Shown here piece by piece: positions 1-8,462 of a stretch of DNA of 64,000 nucleotides (positions are counted from its first letter, which is position 1; each line of letters begins with the position of its first letter). Both the position numbers and the translations under genes were made by a program. Where the stretch lies: contig CAZMAT010000003.1 of NCBI GenBank assembly GCA_964564435.1, forward strand, positions 124,001 through 188,000. Reading direction: 5' to 3'. Source of the DNA: Fermentibacter sp964564435 (GTDB lineage: Bacteria > Fermentibacterota > Fermentibacteria > Fermentibacterales > Fermentibacteraceae). The notes beneath the pieces are model-generated. The model did no database searches. It was not told where the DNA came from and saw only the letters and a list, made by a program, of their open reading frames with translations.

Positions 1-816
1 CTGCTGGCAGCGAACAGATACCTCCTCGAGCGCTTCCGGAACGTCGAGACCGGCGATCTCCCCGCGGGGATGCGGGTCATCGTCGACGCCTGGCCCAACA
101 GGAAGGGCGCCTGGTGTGCCTGCAACGTGAGGCAGCAGATCACGTCGGTCATCGGAAAGGGCCTGAACTCCGGCATCGGGCGGCTGCTCGAGATGCTCGA
201 GAGCGACGACGCGGCATGGTGCGCCTCGGCCTGGCGGGAGATGGTCGCCGCCAGCGATTCGAGGTCCCAGCAGATGTCCGACATGCTTTCCCGCGCCATG
301 AACGAGAAGGATCCCGAGGCCGATGCCTTCGGGATGGTCATCGTGCACCTGCCCGGCATACCGCCCGGGATGGGCGGCACCCTGGCCAGCAAGCTGTCGC
401 GCATCTTCAGGCGGGGGACCATCGTCGTCACGACCCGCGGCAACGGTTCGATCGTCGGGGAGGCCAGGTCCCTCGGCGACTGGGACATGGCATCGTTCCT
501 CACCGGCATGAAGAACGTGTTCAGCAGCGCCGGAGGCCACTCCAGGGCGGCCGGTTTCAACACCGACAGGATGGGCTGGCCCGAACTCCGCAGGAACCTC
601 ATCTCCAGGCTCTCCACGGTACGTTCGAAGCCGGTGCCCGAACCGCACGTCGATCTCGAGCCCGCCTCCCTGCCGCAGGCGCAGGAGCTCTCCTGCCTCG
701 CCCCGTTCGGCCCCGACTTCCCTCCTCCCGCCGTGAAGGTGGGAGGGATGCGCTACCTGATGCAGCTCGGTCCGAACGGGCCGTGCTGGTGCATCACGGA
801 GGACAGCGGGGAGTAG
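1..816 (+). CDS. DHH-family phosphoesterase, C-terminal part with DHHA1 domain (cut by left edge)
   Basis: The reading frame is open to the left edge, so the N-terminal DHH catalytic part lies outside the window. The visible 271 residues end with a DHHA1 signature, S-A-G-G-H-S-R-A-A-G-F, at about residues 177-187. This glycine/histidine loop binds substrate in RecJ-type nucleases and in nanoRNase/oligoribonuclease-type DHH enzymes. A segment before it (IVVTTRGNGSIVGEARS) fits the beta-strands of the same domain. About 80 residues follow the motif. I cannot tell RecJ-like single-strand exonuclease from a pAp/oligonucleotide phosphatase without the N-terminus. A perfect hairpin lies just after the stop codon. 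Confidence 0.72.
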   Translation: MLAANRYLLERFRNVETGDLPAGMRVIVDAWPNRKGAWCACNVRQQITSVIGKGLNSGIGRLLEMLESDDAAWCASAWREMVAASDSRSQQMSDMLSRAMNEKDPEADAFGMVIVHLPGIPPGMGGTLASKLSRIFRRGTIVVTTRGNGSIVGEARSLGDWDMASFLTGMKNVFSSAGGHSRAAGFNTDRMGWPELRRNLISRLSTVRSKPVPEPHVDLEPASLPQAQELSCLAPFGPDFPPPAVKVGGMRYLMQLGPNGPCWCITEDSGE

Positions 817-865
817 GCGCCGTGGAAGCGCCCCGAACGCGGCGCACACTCTCCCGAAATGGAAA

Positions 866-899
866 CCCGGCGCATCCCTCCTTGGAGGGACACGCCGGG
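866..899. terminator. Nested palindrome between convergent genes
   Basis: A 7-bp outer stem (cccggcg/cgccggg) encloses a 7-bp inner stem (tccctcc/ggaggga). It sits between the DHH gene and the convergent lipoprotein gene and is symmetric, so it could end transcription from both sides. There is no clear T-tract. Confidence 0.5.
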
Positions 900-940
900 A
901 AACCGGACGCAGCCGGGCGGCCTACCGCCCCTGAGCCGCC

Positions 941-2560
941 CTAGATGTCGAAGTCCGCATCGTCCCGCGGCTCCACCTTGAAGTCCTCGAAGGAGAACCA
1001 GCACACCCCGACGATGCTCTGGATCGCTCCTCCCACTGTCGGTTCGTAGGTGTAGTCGCCCATGTCGTCCATCATGCAGGCACCCGACCCGTCGGTGACG
1101 GACCACTGGCCGTAACCGAGGCTGTCGCTCACCACCGTGAGATTCTGGATCCTGACGAGAACGCTCTCCCACTCCTCGGGCGCGGAGGAAGTCATCATCT
1201 CGCCCGTGGTGGCATCGTGGGGGGCGGGCAGCGGGTGTCCGGAGGAGACGATCTCGGCGTCGGTGATGTATGACAGTTCGGTGAAACCGTAGTATTCCTG
1301 GACGGTCCCGGTCACCACGACGCTGTCCCCCCGGGCGAAGCCCGCGATGTCGTTGTCGTAGAGGGCGAGCCCGCTCCATTCGCCGCCGCCCTCGTCCTGG
1401 ATGACCGCATAGTCCTGGGACGAGGAGTAGAACTCGTCACCTCCCACGGTGACTATTCCAGTGACGCTCACTATCTGTCCGAGATACGGCGACTCGGCCG
1501 CCTGCCCCTGCACCTCGTAGCAGGAGAGCACCTCGCCGGGGCCCGTTCCGCCACCGACGTCGAGGTCGCCGTCGTCCCTGGGTTCGAGCTTCCATTCGCT
1601 GTAGCTGTACCAGAGCACGCCGGCCGCGCTGAAGAGCGTGTCTCCCACGGAAGGAACGTAGGAGTAGTCGCCCATGTCGTCTACGATGCACTCGCCGGAC
1701 CCGTCATCCACATCGAACTGGCCGTAGGAGCCCACCGAGATCACTACCGCGTCGGAGATCTCTACGAGGACGGCCTCCCATTCCTCGGCTCCGCCGGCCT
1801 CGGTCAGATCGTCGGTGGCGACGGCGGACGGCGCGGGGAGATCGGCATCCGAGCCGAGGATCTCGATGGATGAAGGGAAGCTCAGCTCTGTCGTCCCGTA
1901 GTACTCCTGCACGGTTCCCGTGATCGCGATGCTGTCGCCCCTGACCAGGCTCTCCACGCTGTCGCCGTAGAGGACAAGGCCGCTCCACGGTCCGCCGGCC
2001 GGATCGGAAAGGACGGCGTATATCCCGTCAGAGGAGTAGAGCTCGGTGCCCCCGGCGGTCACGACGCCCATGACCGTGACGACCTGGCCCTCGTAGGGGG
2101 ACGAGGTGGCCATGCCCTGAACCTCGGCGCAGGTCAGCCAGTCGCCGGCGGCTCCGGAGTCGGGCGTGACGGCCGTGACCTCGTTGCTCCAGCTCTCGAG
2201 GCCCTCCGTGTCACGGGTTACGAGGGCGTAGTAGTAGGTGTGGCTCCACTCGAGCCCCGTGTCGGTGAACACAGTGTCGGAGGCCGTGGTGCGGGTGGCC
2301 GCTATCACGGCGCCGGTCTGATCCTCCTCGATGCCGGGCTCCTCCGACCTGTAGAGGCGGTACTCCTCGAAATCCTCGTCGGGGCACATGGTCCAGCTCG
2401 CCAGTACCGAGTTCGTGGAACCCGAGGCGTCGGCGTCGAGCACCGAGGCCTGGGGCTCCTCGCCTGTGCCGGCGGGGCCCTGTTCGTCGTCGCCGCAGGA
2501 GGCCGCCAGGGTGACGGCCGCTGCCAGGATGAGCATCCTAGTCCTCGCAGAAGAAGGCAT
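941..2560 (-). CDS. Lipoprotein with FN3 domain and two tandem OB-fold-like repeats
   Basis: The N-terminus is a lipoprotein signal (LAAAVTLAASC, lipid Cys at about residue 22), so the protein should be anchored in an envelope membrane. Residues ~40-135 form a fibronectin type III-like domain (LASWTMC...YRLYRS...YYYALVTRD). Then two repeats of about 190 residues follow, each starting with a C.EVQG...SPY.GQ.V.V.GVVT pattern and ending in SYGQ/GYGQ, DDGSG/TDGSG, C..DDMGDY.Y.P.VG and EPRDD. These repeats resemble the OB-fold modules attached to extracellular nucleases such as YhcR, but no nuclease domain is present. The role is probably binding at the cell surface. GGAGG precedes the ATG. It is the last gene of the minus-strand run that starts near 7489. 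Confidence 0.7.
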   Translation of the reverse strand: MPSSARTRMLILAAAVTLAASCGDDEQGPAGTGEEPQASVLDADASGSTNSVLASWTMCPDEDFEEYRLYRSEEPGIEEDQTGAVIAATRTTASDTVFTDTGLEWSHTYYYALVTRDTEGLESWSNEVTAVTPDSGAAGDWLTCAEVQGMATSSPYEGQVVTVMGVVTAGGTELYSSDGIYAVLSDPAGGPWSGLVLYGDSVESLVRGDSIAITGTVQEYYGTTELSFPSSIEILGSDADLPAPSAVATDDLTEAGGAEEWEAVLVEISDAVVISVGSYGQFDVDDGSGECIVDDMGDYSYVPSVGDTLFSAAGVLWYSYSEWKLEPRDDGDLDVGGGTGPGEVLSCYEVQGQAAESPYLGQIVSVTGIVTVGGDEFYSSSQDYAVIQDEGGGEWSGLALYDNDIAGFARGDSVVVTGTVQEYYGFTELSYITDAEIVSSGHPLPAPHDATTGEMMTSSAPEEWESVLVRIQNLTVVSDSLGYGQWSVTDGSGACMMDDMGDYTYEPTVGGAIQSIVGVCWFSFEDFKVEPRDDADFDI

Positions 2561-2632
2561 CTCCGACCTCCGGTTGAGTGAATCCCTCGTCGTGCTTTCC
2601 TGACCGAATATCGCCCGGCGGGGTGTCGGCGG

Positions 2633-3517
2633 CTAGAAGGAGGCGGAGAGCCCGGCCAGCACGGGCCAGCCGAACTCGTCGCGGGATAACGAGATATCCA
2701 GCCGGTAGGAACCGGAGGATTCGTAGGCGTAGCCCGCCCCGAAGAAGGGGCCGGAAGCTTCGGATTCGCCGGGGACCAGCTCCCAGCCTCCGGATACGGC
2801 TACCGGGCCGGCGGGGATCTCGGCGGCTGCCGAGAGCCTCGAGGCGGTGAAGAACCCGAGGGACCCCCCGCCCACCAGTCGGAGGATGGCCGCTGGCCTC
2901 CACGAAGCTCCGAGCGTGAGCACGGTGGGCATGTTCTTCCTTACGCCGTTCCACTCTGGCGCGCTGCCCAGGTTGTCGACGGAAAGACCAAGTTCCAGGC
3001 CGGGGAGAGCGTCGCTGTAGAGGCCGATTGTTGACGTGAGGCCCGTCGCCCCTTCTGCGTCGGCGCTCTCCCATACCGGGCCGAGCGAGGCTCCGGCCCT
3101 GAGCCCGGGCAGGATGGCGGTGGAGAAGGAAGCCGACAGGCAACCCGTCGACCAGGAATACTCTCCCGTAGGCATCCCCGCCTCGTCCCTGCCCTGGATG
3201 CCTCCGTGGCCGAGCCACTGGATCGCCAGGCCGGCAGTGGAGCCTCCCCCGGCGGAGAAGGCTGCCGCTGCGCCGGCGGTGGATGACTCGAGCCGGGCGG
3301 TCCCGCCGGATGCGGTTATCCCGGGGATGAGGGCAGCGGGATTCGTCGTCCCTGCAGAAGCCCCGGCCGTGACGGCGCCCGCCGCGATGCCGAGCCTCGC
3401 GGTGGCGGCGAAGGGATCGGCGCAGAGCACCAGGGCGTCGGCTGTGCCCGTCGAGGCGGAGGAGACGCCCGATGCGAGCAGGGCGGTCAGCGCACTATTG
3501 AGAAGTACTCTACCCAT
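2633..3517 (-). CDS. PorV/UPF0164-like outer-membrane barrel protein
   Basis: A signal peptide (MGRVLLNSALTALLASG) is followed by ADPFAATARLGIAAGAV and then ASAGTTNPAALIPG. The second stretch is the NPA.L pattern found near the N-terminus of PorV/PorQ and UPF0164 barrel proteins. The rest consists of alternating glycine-rich beta-hairpins and ends in Phe (LAGLSASF), as outer-membrane barrels do. In the type IX system PorV-type proteins shuttle substrates that carry C-terminal sorting domains, and several such substrates are encoded in this window. I chose the ATG at 3515-3517 because ggaggcggtgggag precedes it. The frame also runs further upstream, inside the neighbouring gene. The start overlaps the end of the metallo-beta-lactamase gene by 31 bases. 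About 294 residues. Confidence 0.6.
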   Translation of the reverse strand: MGRVLLNSALTALLASGVSSASTGTADALVLCADPFAATARLGIAAGAVTAGASAGTTNPAALIPGITASGGTARLESSTAGAAAAFSAGGGSTAGLAIQWLGHGGIQGRDEAGMPTGEYSWSTGCLSASFSTAILPGLRAGASLGPVWESADAEGATGLTSTIGLYSDALPGLELGLSVDNLGSAPEWNGVRKNMPTVLTLGASWRPAAILRLVGGGSLGFFTASRLSAAAEIPAGPVAVSGGWELVPGESEASGPFFGAGYAYESSGSYRLDISLSRDEFGWPVLAGLSASF

Positions 3518-4638
3518 CTCCCACCGCCTCCGTCCTCGAGGACGGCTGCATAGAGCCCGGGAGAGGCGAGGGAGCCTCCGTCCAGAGAGAGGTCCCACTC
3601 GACCGAAAGGGTTCCGGTCTCACGGTTCATCACGGTTTCCCCCGACAGGTTCACGACTCTGAGGGTGTATGCCTGAGAGCCTCCGGACTCGGGCCATCGG
3701 AACGTGACATGGTCGGAGCATGGGCTGGGATAGGCGACGAAGCCGGAAGGATCCCCGGGGGCCCCGCCTCCGGGCAGGGACTGGAAGTAGAGGCTGTCGC
3801 CGTCGGTCGAGATGAAGAACGTGCCCAGCAGGTCGGTCCTGAAGATGTCGATGTCGCGCCCCAGCAGCCTGGCGATAACCTCGCCGTGGGGATGCCCGAA
3901 GGGATTGCCTGCGCCCACTTCGATCGCAGCCCAGTCGGGTGAGACCGCCGCGAGCCACTGCGTCGAGGTGGACGTGTAGGAGCCGTGGTGGCCCACCTTC
4001 AGGACGTCCGAGGCGATGCTGTCGATCAGGCCGAGAGCCAGCGCATCGAGTACGACCTCCTCGCCGCCCTCCGTCTCGAGGTCGCCTGTGAAGAGGAAGC
4101 TCACATCCAGGTACGAAAGCCTGAGCACGATGCTTGCGTTGTTGATGTTGCCGGGGTCGAGCGGATCCACCGGGTGCAGCACCTGCACCGAGAGATCCGG
4201 ACCCCAGTCGAGGGAATCGCCCCTCCGGAGGATGCGGAGGCCCGACCCGCAGGCCTCGACGGCGTCCATGAACTCGCCGTATACGAACGAGCCGGAGTCG
4301 AAGCCGCTGTCCCAGACGGAGTCGACCGTGACGGTCTCGAGGACGGAGATCAGCCCTCCGATGTGATCCGAATGCGGGTGGGTCGCGACGATGCCGTCGA
4401 GATGCGTGATGCCCAGGCTGTCGAGGAGCGGGAGGACCCTGGATTCCCCGCAGTCCCAGAACGGGTCGGACCCGTGGTCACCCCCGTCGATGAGATAGCT
4501 CCCGCCAGACGGGGTCCTCACGAGCATCGCATCACCGGAGTAATCGGAGTAGCCGGGATCGATGAAGAATACCGTCAGCGGATCGGATGCAGCCGCCGCC
4601 GCCAGGGCCAGCGCCAGGAGCAGGGATCTACTGGACAA
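3487..4638 (-). CDS. Secreted ComEC-like metallo-beta-lactamase-fold hydrolase with sorting domain
   Basis: After a signal peptide (LLLALALAAAAAS) comes a metallo-beta-lactamase fold of the ComEC/Rec2 type. The metal motif T-H-P-H-S-D-H is at residues 86-92, FTGDLE further on, and K-V-G-H-H-G-S near residue 216. It lacks the ComEC membrane competence domain, so it is a free exported hydrolase, possibly a nuclease or phosphodiesterase acting on extracellular DNA. The last ~85 residues (YPSPCSDHVTFRW...VVNLSGETV...PGLYAAVLED) form a Por-type sorting domain, which predicts surface display or secretion. It overlaps the lamin-tail gene upstream by 11 bases and the PorV-like gene downstream. The presence of both a metal site and a lamin-tail partner suggests a DNA-handling surface module; the function is inference. 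Confidence 0.78.
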   Translation of the reverse strand: MSSRSLLLALALAAAAASDPLTVFFIDPGYSDYSGDAMLVRTPSGGSYLIDGGDHGSDPFWDCGESRVLPLLDSLGITHLDGIVATHPHSDHIGGLISVLETVTVDSVWDSGFDSGSFVYGEFMDAVEACGSGLRILRRGDSLDWGPDLSVQVLHPVDPLDPGNINNASIVLRLSYLDVSFLFTGDLETEGGEEVVLDALALGLIDSIASDVLKVGHHGSYTSTSTQWLAAVSPDWAAIEVGAGNPFGHPHGEVIARLLGRDIDIFRTDLLGTFFISTDGDSLYFQSLPGGGAPGDPSGFVAYPSPCSDHVTFRWPESGGSQAYTLRVVNLSGETVMNRETGTLSVEWDLSLDGGSLASPGLYAAVLEDGGGGRWVEYFSIVR

Positions 4639-5221
4639 ATGCCTTGATGAATGCCCAGGTATTGGACGCGAAGGAATTCTCGTAGACGCTGTTCTTTTCT
4701 CCAGGCGAGCCCTTGTCGCCGTCGCCGAACGAGAACAGGGCCGCCGCCCAGCTGGATGAGAGCCCGATGGTCCAGTTAGGGTTGATCCTCTCGCAGGAGC
4801 ATCCCGGCTCGACAGGCCAGGACGCGTCGTAGGCCAGTGTCTCGACGGTCTGCCCTCCGGGCTCGATCAGCATGAGCGAGCCGGCGGCCGATATGCTGAA
4901 GCCCGAGTAGACCTGGTCGGGAGAGTAGCCGCCGTTGCGCCCGGGGTCACCCGAGGAGCCGAGGACGACATATCCGTCGGGGGGCACGAGATAGGTGCCG
5001 CAGATGATCTGGATGCCGCTCTGGTTGCGGATCCGCCACCCCGAGAGGTTCACGTAGTCGTCGGATCTGTTGTAGATCTCTATCCACTCCCCCTCAGCCT
5101 CAGTTGCGGAAGAGAGCGGGGCCGCCATGAACTCGTTGAAAACCAGAGCCGACGAGGACAGGTCCTCGGGCAGGCACGGCTGATTGCCGGCAATGATCGA
5201 CGCAACCATCAGCACAGTCAT
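4628..5221 (-). CDS. Exported lamin-tail domain (LTD) protein
   Basis: 197 residues with a short signal peptide. The core reads VFNEFMAAP...EGEWIEIYNRSDDYVNLSGWRI...LVPPDGYVVLGSS...SISAAGSLMLIEPGGQTVETLAYD. This is the lamin-tail immunoglobulin-like fold that bacteria use on exported nucleases and esterases, usually as a binding module. No catalytic domain is visible and the protein ends about 40 residues after the fold. The start overlaps nothing upstream. The stop overlaps the start of the metallo-beta-lactamase gene by 11 bases, so the two are probably translated together. RBS gaggga. Confidence 0.75.
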   Translation of the reverse strand: MTVLMVASIIAGNQPCLPEDLSSSALVFNEFMAAPLSSATEAEGEWIEIYNRSDDYVNLSGWRIRNQSGIQIICGTYLVPPDGYVVLGSSGDPGRNGGYSPDQVYSGFSISAAGSLMLIEPGGQTVETLAYDASWPVEPGCSCERINPNWTIGLSSSWAAALFSFGDGDKGSPGEKNSVYENSFASNTWAFIKAFVQ

Positions 5222-5275
5222 CTCATTCCCTCTGTCCCCGGGGCCGGCGGCAGCAGCGATACGGGCATCCGCCCG

Positions 5276-6199
5276 TCATTCCGCGTCTCCGGACCCGCCC
5301 TCCATAGCCCTGAGCAGCTCCTCTATCTCCTGGAGGGCCTGTCGCCTCTCCTCCTCGAGCTGCCTCAGAGCCTCCTCGTCCTGTGTCCTGCGCAGGCGCT
5401 CCGTGGGCTCGAGCGTCGTCCTGTTGAAGAACGGCCCGAGCTCGAACTCGGCGGCGAGCGTGAACTTGGAGTTCTGCATCACGTCGGTCTGATCCCTGTC
5501 GTCGCCCCTGAGCGACTGCTCGAACTCGGACAGGCAGGCCGCTACGGACACCTTCCTGTTGATGGCGTAGCGGGCGCCGAAGTTGGCATCCCGGCCGTCC
5601 CATTCCACCGCGAGCGAGAAGACGTTCGAGGGATGGACCTCCACGGCCATGAAGAGGCCGGGTAAGGGATTGGCGAAACCGTCGGAGTCCTCTTCCTGGA
5701 TGAAACGCCCGGAGCCCCATCCGAGGTTCAGGCAGACCGGAACATGGGCGAGGTAGTCCAGGCTCTTGGTGACCACGATGTATGCGGAGAGGTTCTGGCT
5801 CTGCGGGTACTCGTACAGCGCAGAGTCGTCCTCGAAGAACTCGTAGTTCTTCTCGCCTATCAGGTTCTCGACTCCGACCGCGATGCCGGGCCGGGTGATG
5901 GACTCCCGGAGGGCCAGGACCCTGGCCTGCCCCGAGAAGCCGCCTGCGCCCAGATACGTTGCGCCGAGCTGGATCCGGTCGATCAGGCCCACCTCTACAT
6001 AGCCGCCCAGGGCGAAGTCCGATTCGTTCGAGCCGTTGGGGTTCTCGAAGCCGTAGGCGGTGAATCCGAGCCCCACGGCCACCTGGGTATGCTCGAGGAC
6101 GCCGGCCACGGGGGCGTCGAGCATACCGTACCTGGCGAAGGGCAGCGAACCCGCCAGCACGCTCGAAGCGGCGCACGCCAGAACTGCGAAGTATCTCAT
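5276..6199 (-). CDS. Outer-membrane beta-barrel protein with C-terminal coiled coil
   Basis: 307 residues. A signal peptide (RYFAVLACAASSVLAG) is followed by repeated amphipathic strands with aromatic turns (GLGFTAYGFE, LGGYVEVGLIDRIQLGATYLGAG, SLAVEWDGRDANFGARYAINRKVSVAACLSEF). This is the layout of a YjbH- or DUF-type outer-membrane barrel. The last ~45 residues are highly charged (ERLRRTQDEEALRQLEEERRQALQEIEELL) and should form a coiled coil, which is unusual at the C-terminus of a barrel and may face the periplasm. No catalytic motif is seen. It follows the glycosyltransferase gene after 18 bases, so it is probably in the same transcript. Confidence 0.6.
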   Translation of the reverse strand: MRYFAVLACAASSVLAGSLPFARYGMLDAPVAGVLEHTQVAVGLGFTAYGFENPNGSNESDFALGGYVEVGLIDRIQLGATYLGAGGFSGQARVLALRESITRPGIAVGVENLIGEKNYEFFEDDSALYEYPQSQNLSAYIVVTKSLDYLAHVPVCLNLGWGSGRFIQEEDSDGFANPLPGLFMAVEVHPSNVFSLAVEWDGRDANFGARYAINRKVSVAACLSEFEQSLRGDDRDQTDVMQNSKFTLAAEFELGPFFNRTTLEPTERLRRTQDEEALRQLEEERRQALQEIEELLRAMEGGSGDAE

Positions 6200-6217
6200 C
6201 GGACCTCCCTGGTCGGC

Positions 6218-7489
6218 CTAAGATAACCCGCCCCGGCCGCTGGGCAAAGCCCCGTCACTCCCGCGGGCGATGGCCAGTGCCTCCATGACCGCTCCGGCGA
6301 AATCCCGCCTGTTCCTCCTGTACTCCAGCAGTGCCTCCCCGGTACGGTCGGACATGGCCTGCAGCGCGCTCCTGTCCCGGAGCAGCCCGGCTACGTGTTC
6401 CGCGCTGGTGGAGGGATCGTCGAAGTCGAGGCATGCCAGGGGTCCTCCGGCTCCTATCCCCGAGAGGGACTGGGGGACGGCGGCGACTGGCATGAGGTAG
6501 GACATGGCGTCGAGGATCTTCATCTTGATCCCCGAGCCCAGCCTGATTGGACACAGGTAGAGGTCGTGCGAGCAGTGCAGTCCGGGAAGGGCTTCCTCGT
6601 TCACGAAACCGAGATACTCGATCCCCTCGCAGGTGATCCCGAGTTCCCGGGCCTCGTCCTCCGACAGGCCGCAGACCGAGAGTACGGCGGCGGGATCGAT
6701 CCTCCTGAGAGCGGGCATGAACCTCCCGGCCAGCCATCTCAGGGCGTCCAGGTTCGGGAAGTACCGGTGCGAGCCGATGAAGAGCAGCTTCCTGCCGGAT
6801 TCCGAGCCTTTCCACCGCTGTTCCCTGACGGGGATCGGCTCGTCGGTCAGCACCACCCTCGTTCCGGGGTAGGTCCGCGAGTACCATCCGGCATCGCTCC
6901 CGGATATCGAGATCACTGCGCTTACGCGCTTCATCAGGTGCCTCTCGTAGAACACCGTCTTCAGGTACTCGCCCAGGAAGAACAGGCGCAGCGGGCTCAG
7001 GATTCCCTGGAACCTGAACTGGTCCAGGGCCACGCGCCTCTCGACGTTGTGCGTGACGCAGATGACGGGGACGCTCCTGAACGCCTCGCGGGGGATCATC
7101 TCCAGCCCGGAGATGTGTTCGCAGACGATCGCATCCAGGCCCCGGCCGAGCAGCTCCCCGACGTGGCGTATGGCCGCGTCGCTCTTCCTGACCCTGCATA
7201 TCCTCGGCTTCGGGGAGGAGAGGAACGAAGCGAGCGCCCGGACCCCTGCGGCGAACCCTTCGGCGACGTGCGGCAGGCTTCTGGGGAAGACCTCGGTTTC
7301 GAGCCCGATCTCCCTGAAATGGCCGGCCTGATCGGCGCGGTCCCCGTCGGCATCCAGCAGAACCAGGCTGACCGATACGCCCGGCGCCCGGGAGAGCTCC
7401 ATGATGTGGTTGAGGAAGGAGACCTTCCCGCCCTTGTCGGGGGGCCAGGGGACCTCGACGACTATGTGCGCGATCCTGAGTCCGTCCAA
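6218..7489 (-). CDS. Glycosyltransferase, GT4 family
   Basis: 423 residues with the two-domain GT-B layout. The N-terminus has the glycine-rich loop region (AHIVVEVPWPPDKGGK), the middle VICVTHNVERRVA, and the C-terminal donor-binding domain carries LLFIGSHRYFPNLDALRWL, EYLGFVNEE and SGIKMKILDAMSYLMPVAAVPQSLSG, in which the E of the usual E-x7-E donor motif is not conserved. Such enzymes transfer sugars from nucleotide-sugars during capsule, O-antigen or exopolysaccharide synthesis in the cytoplasm. The start codon is TTG, chosen because aggaagg lies seven bases upstream and no ATG/GTG is nearby in frame. It heads the minus-strand run of envelope genes to 941. Confidence 0.82.
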   Translation of the reverse strand: MDGLRIAHIVVEVPWPPDKGGKVSFLNHIMELSRAPGVSVSLVLLDADGDRADQAGHFREIGLETEVFPRSLPHVAEGFAAGVRALASFLSSPKPRICRVRKSDAAIRHVGELLGRGLDAIVCEHISGLEMIPREAFRSVPVICVTHNVERRVALDQFRFQGILSPLRLFFLGEYLKTVFYERHLMKRVSAVISISGSDAGWYSRTYPGTRVVLTDEPIPVREQRWKGSESGRKLLFIGSHRYFPNLDALRWLAGRFMPALRRIDPAAVLSVCGLSEDEARELGITCEGIEYLGFVNEEALPGLHCSHDLYLCPIRLGSGIKMKILDAMSYLMPVAAVPQSLSGIGAGGPLACLDFDDPSTSAEHVAGLLRDRSALQAMSDRTGEALLEYRRNRRDFAGAVMEALAIARGSDGALPSGRGGLS

Positions 7490-7690
7490 GCGGGGACCTT
7501 CCTGCCGCGGGCCTGCCGCGGAGCGGTTTGTGCGCGCATCCTAACCGGGTCGGGCCTTTTCGTCAAAGGCCCGCGCCCTGCCGGCGTCCGGCGGCCAGTC
7601 TTGCCGTCCCGGGCGATGCGGGGCATACTCCGGCCGGTATCCACGGAACCGCCGCCCCGGGCGGCGCTGCAACCGACGACGGGAGGCGAG

Positions 7691-8152
7691 ATGCCGGAGG
7701 ACAGGACCCCGCCGCATGCATGCCCCAACCACAGCCTCTACGATGCCAACGACCCGCTCATAAGGAAGCTGCACTGGGTCATCAGGGCGGCCGTGAGGGT
7801 GCTGGCCGTTCTCATGGTCTTCGTGATCGTGTGGGGGATAGGCGACGTCGTGTACGGACTCTACAGGCAGCTCGTCGCCCCGCCCTTCATGCTGCTGAGC
7901 ATGAACGAGGTGCTGGGGACGTTCGGCGGATTCCTCGCCGTCCTCATAGCCATCGAGATCTTCACGAACATCACGCTCTACCTCAAGTCCGAGGTCATCC
8001 CCGTGCAGCTCGTGATTGCCACGGCCCTCATGGCGATAGCCAGAAAGGTGATCATCTTCGACTTCTCGAGCATGTCGCCGGTCTTCGTCTTCGGCACGGC
8101 GTCGGTGATCCTGGCCCTGGGCCTGACCTACTGGCTCCTGACCCGGAAATAG
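7691..8152 (+). CDS. Phosphate-starvation-inducible PsiE-family membrane protein
   Basis: 153 residues with four predicted membrane helices: AAVRVLAVLMVFVIVWGIGD, EVLGTFGGFLAVLIAIEIF, VIPVQLVIATALMAIARKV and FVFGTASVILALGLTYWLL. The pattern G-F-L-A-V-L-I-A-I-E-I-F.N...YL and A.MAIARK.II.D is the PsiE signature. PsiE proteins are inner-membrane proteins induced by phosphate starvation in enterobacteria; the biochemical function is unknown. The ATG at 7691 follows gggaggcgag. The reading frame is open far upstream, but that part is the shadow of the divergent glycosyltransferase. No Pho-box was recognised. Confidence 0.82.
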   Translation: MPEDRTPPHACPNHSLYDANDPLIRKLHWVIRAAVRVLAVLMVFVIVWGIGDVVYGLYRQLVAPPFMLLSMNEVLGTFGGFLAVLIAIEIFTNITLYLKSEVIPVQLVIATALMAIARKVIIFDFSSMSPVFVFGTASVILALGLTYWLLTRK

Positions 8153-8178
8153 CAGGGCGGGCGATTCCCTCCCTGCCG

Positions 8179-8442
8179 TCAGAAGCCGTTGGTGCTCGAC
8201 TTCTCGGGCGGTTCGACCTCGATCCTCTCGCGCCCCGGTTCGACCGTCTCCTCGAACGTCCATCCCGGCGGCAGGCCGAAGCCCGCGAGGGGCATCACCC
8301 TGTAGACGGTCACGCCCCTCTTCTGCGAGAACTTCGAGACCGCGCAGAAGGCAGCCCCCCTCGCGCGGGCGAGTCTGGCCGCCTCCGCCATTGCTTCGCC
8401 GCGATCCGTGAAGAGTGCCGGCCTGGGCCTTGCCTGTCCCAT
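8179..8442 (-). CDS. Small conserved protein, paralogue of the protein at 34646
   Basis: 87 residues, function unknown. I recognised it by comparison with the 75-residue protein at 34646-34873. Both have A..AARLA..(K/R)G...C..S followed by GFGLP.GW..EE...P..ER.E.EPPE and an acidic or polar tail ending in F. It starts 20 bases after the GAPDH stop and shares its strand, so it is probably translated from the same message. No membrane segment, no signal peptide. Two copies, each beside a gene of central carbon or one-carbon metabolism, suggest a small regulatory or assembly factor; that is inference. Confidence 0.6.
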   Translation of the reverse strand: MGQARPRPALFTDRGEAMAEAARLARARGAAFCAVSKFSQKRGVTVYRVMPLAGFGLPPGWTFEETVEPGRERIEVEPPEKSSTNGF

Positions 8443-8462
8443 CCGCCAGTATCCCCTGCCCG

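Noticed and set aside
114..944. Long frame of 276 codons overlapping the DHH gene
   Set aside because: Arg/His/Gly-rich translation typical of an out-of-frame shadow in GC-rich DNA; the DHH frame has the recognisable motif.
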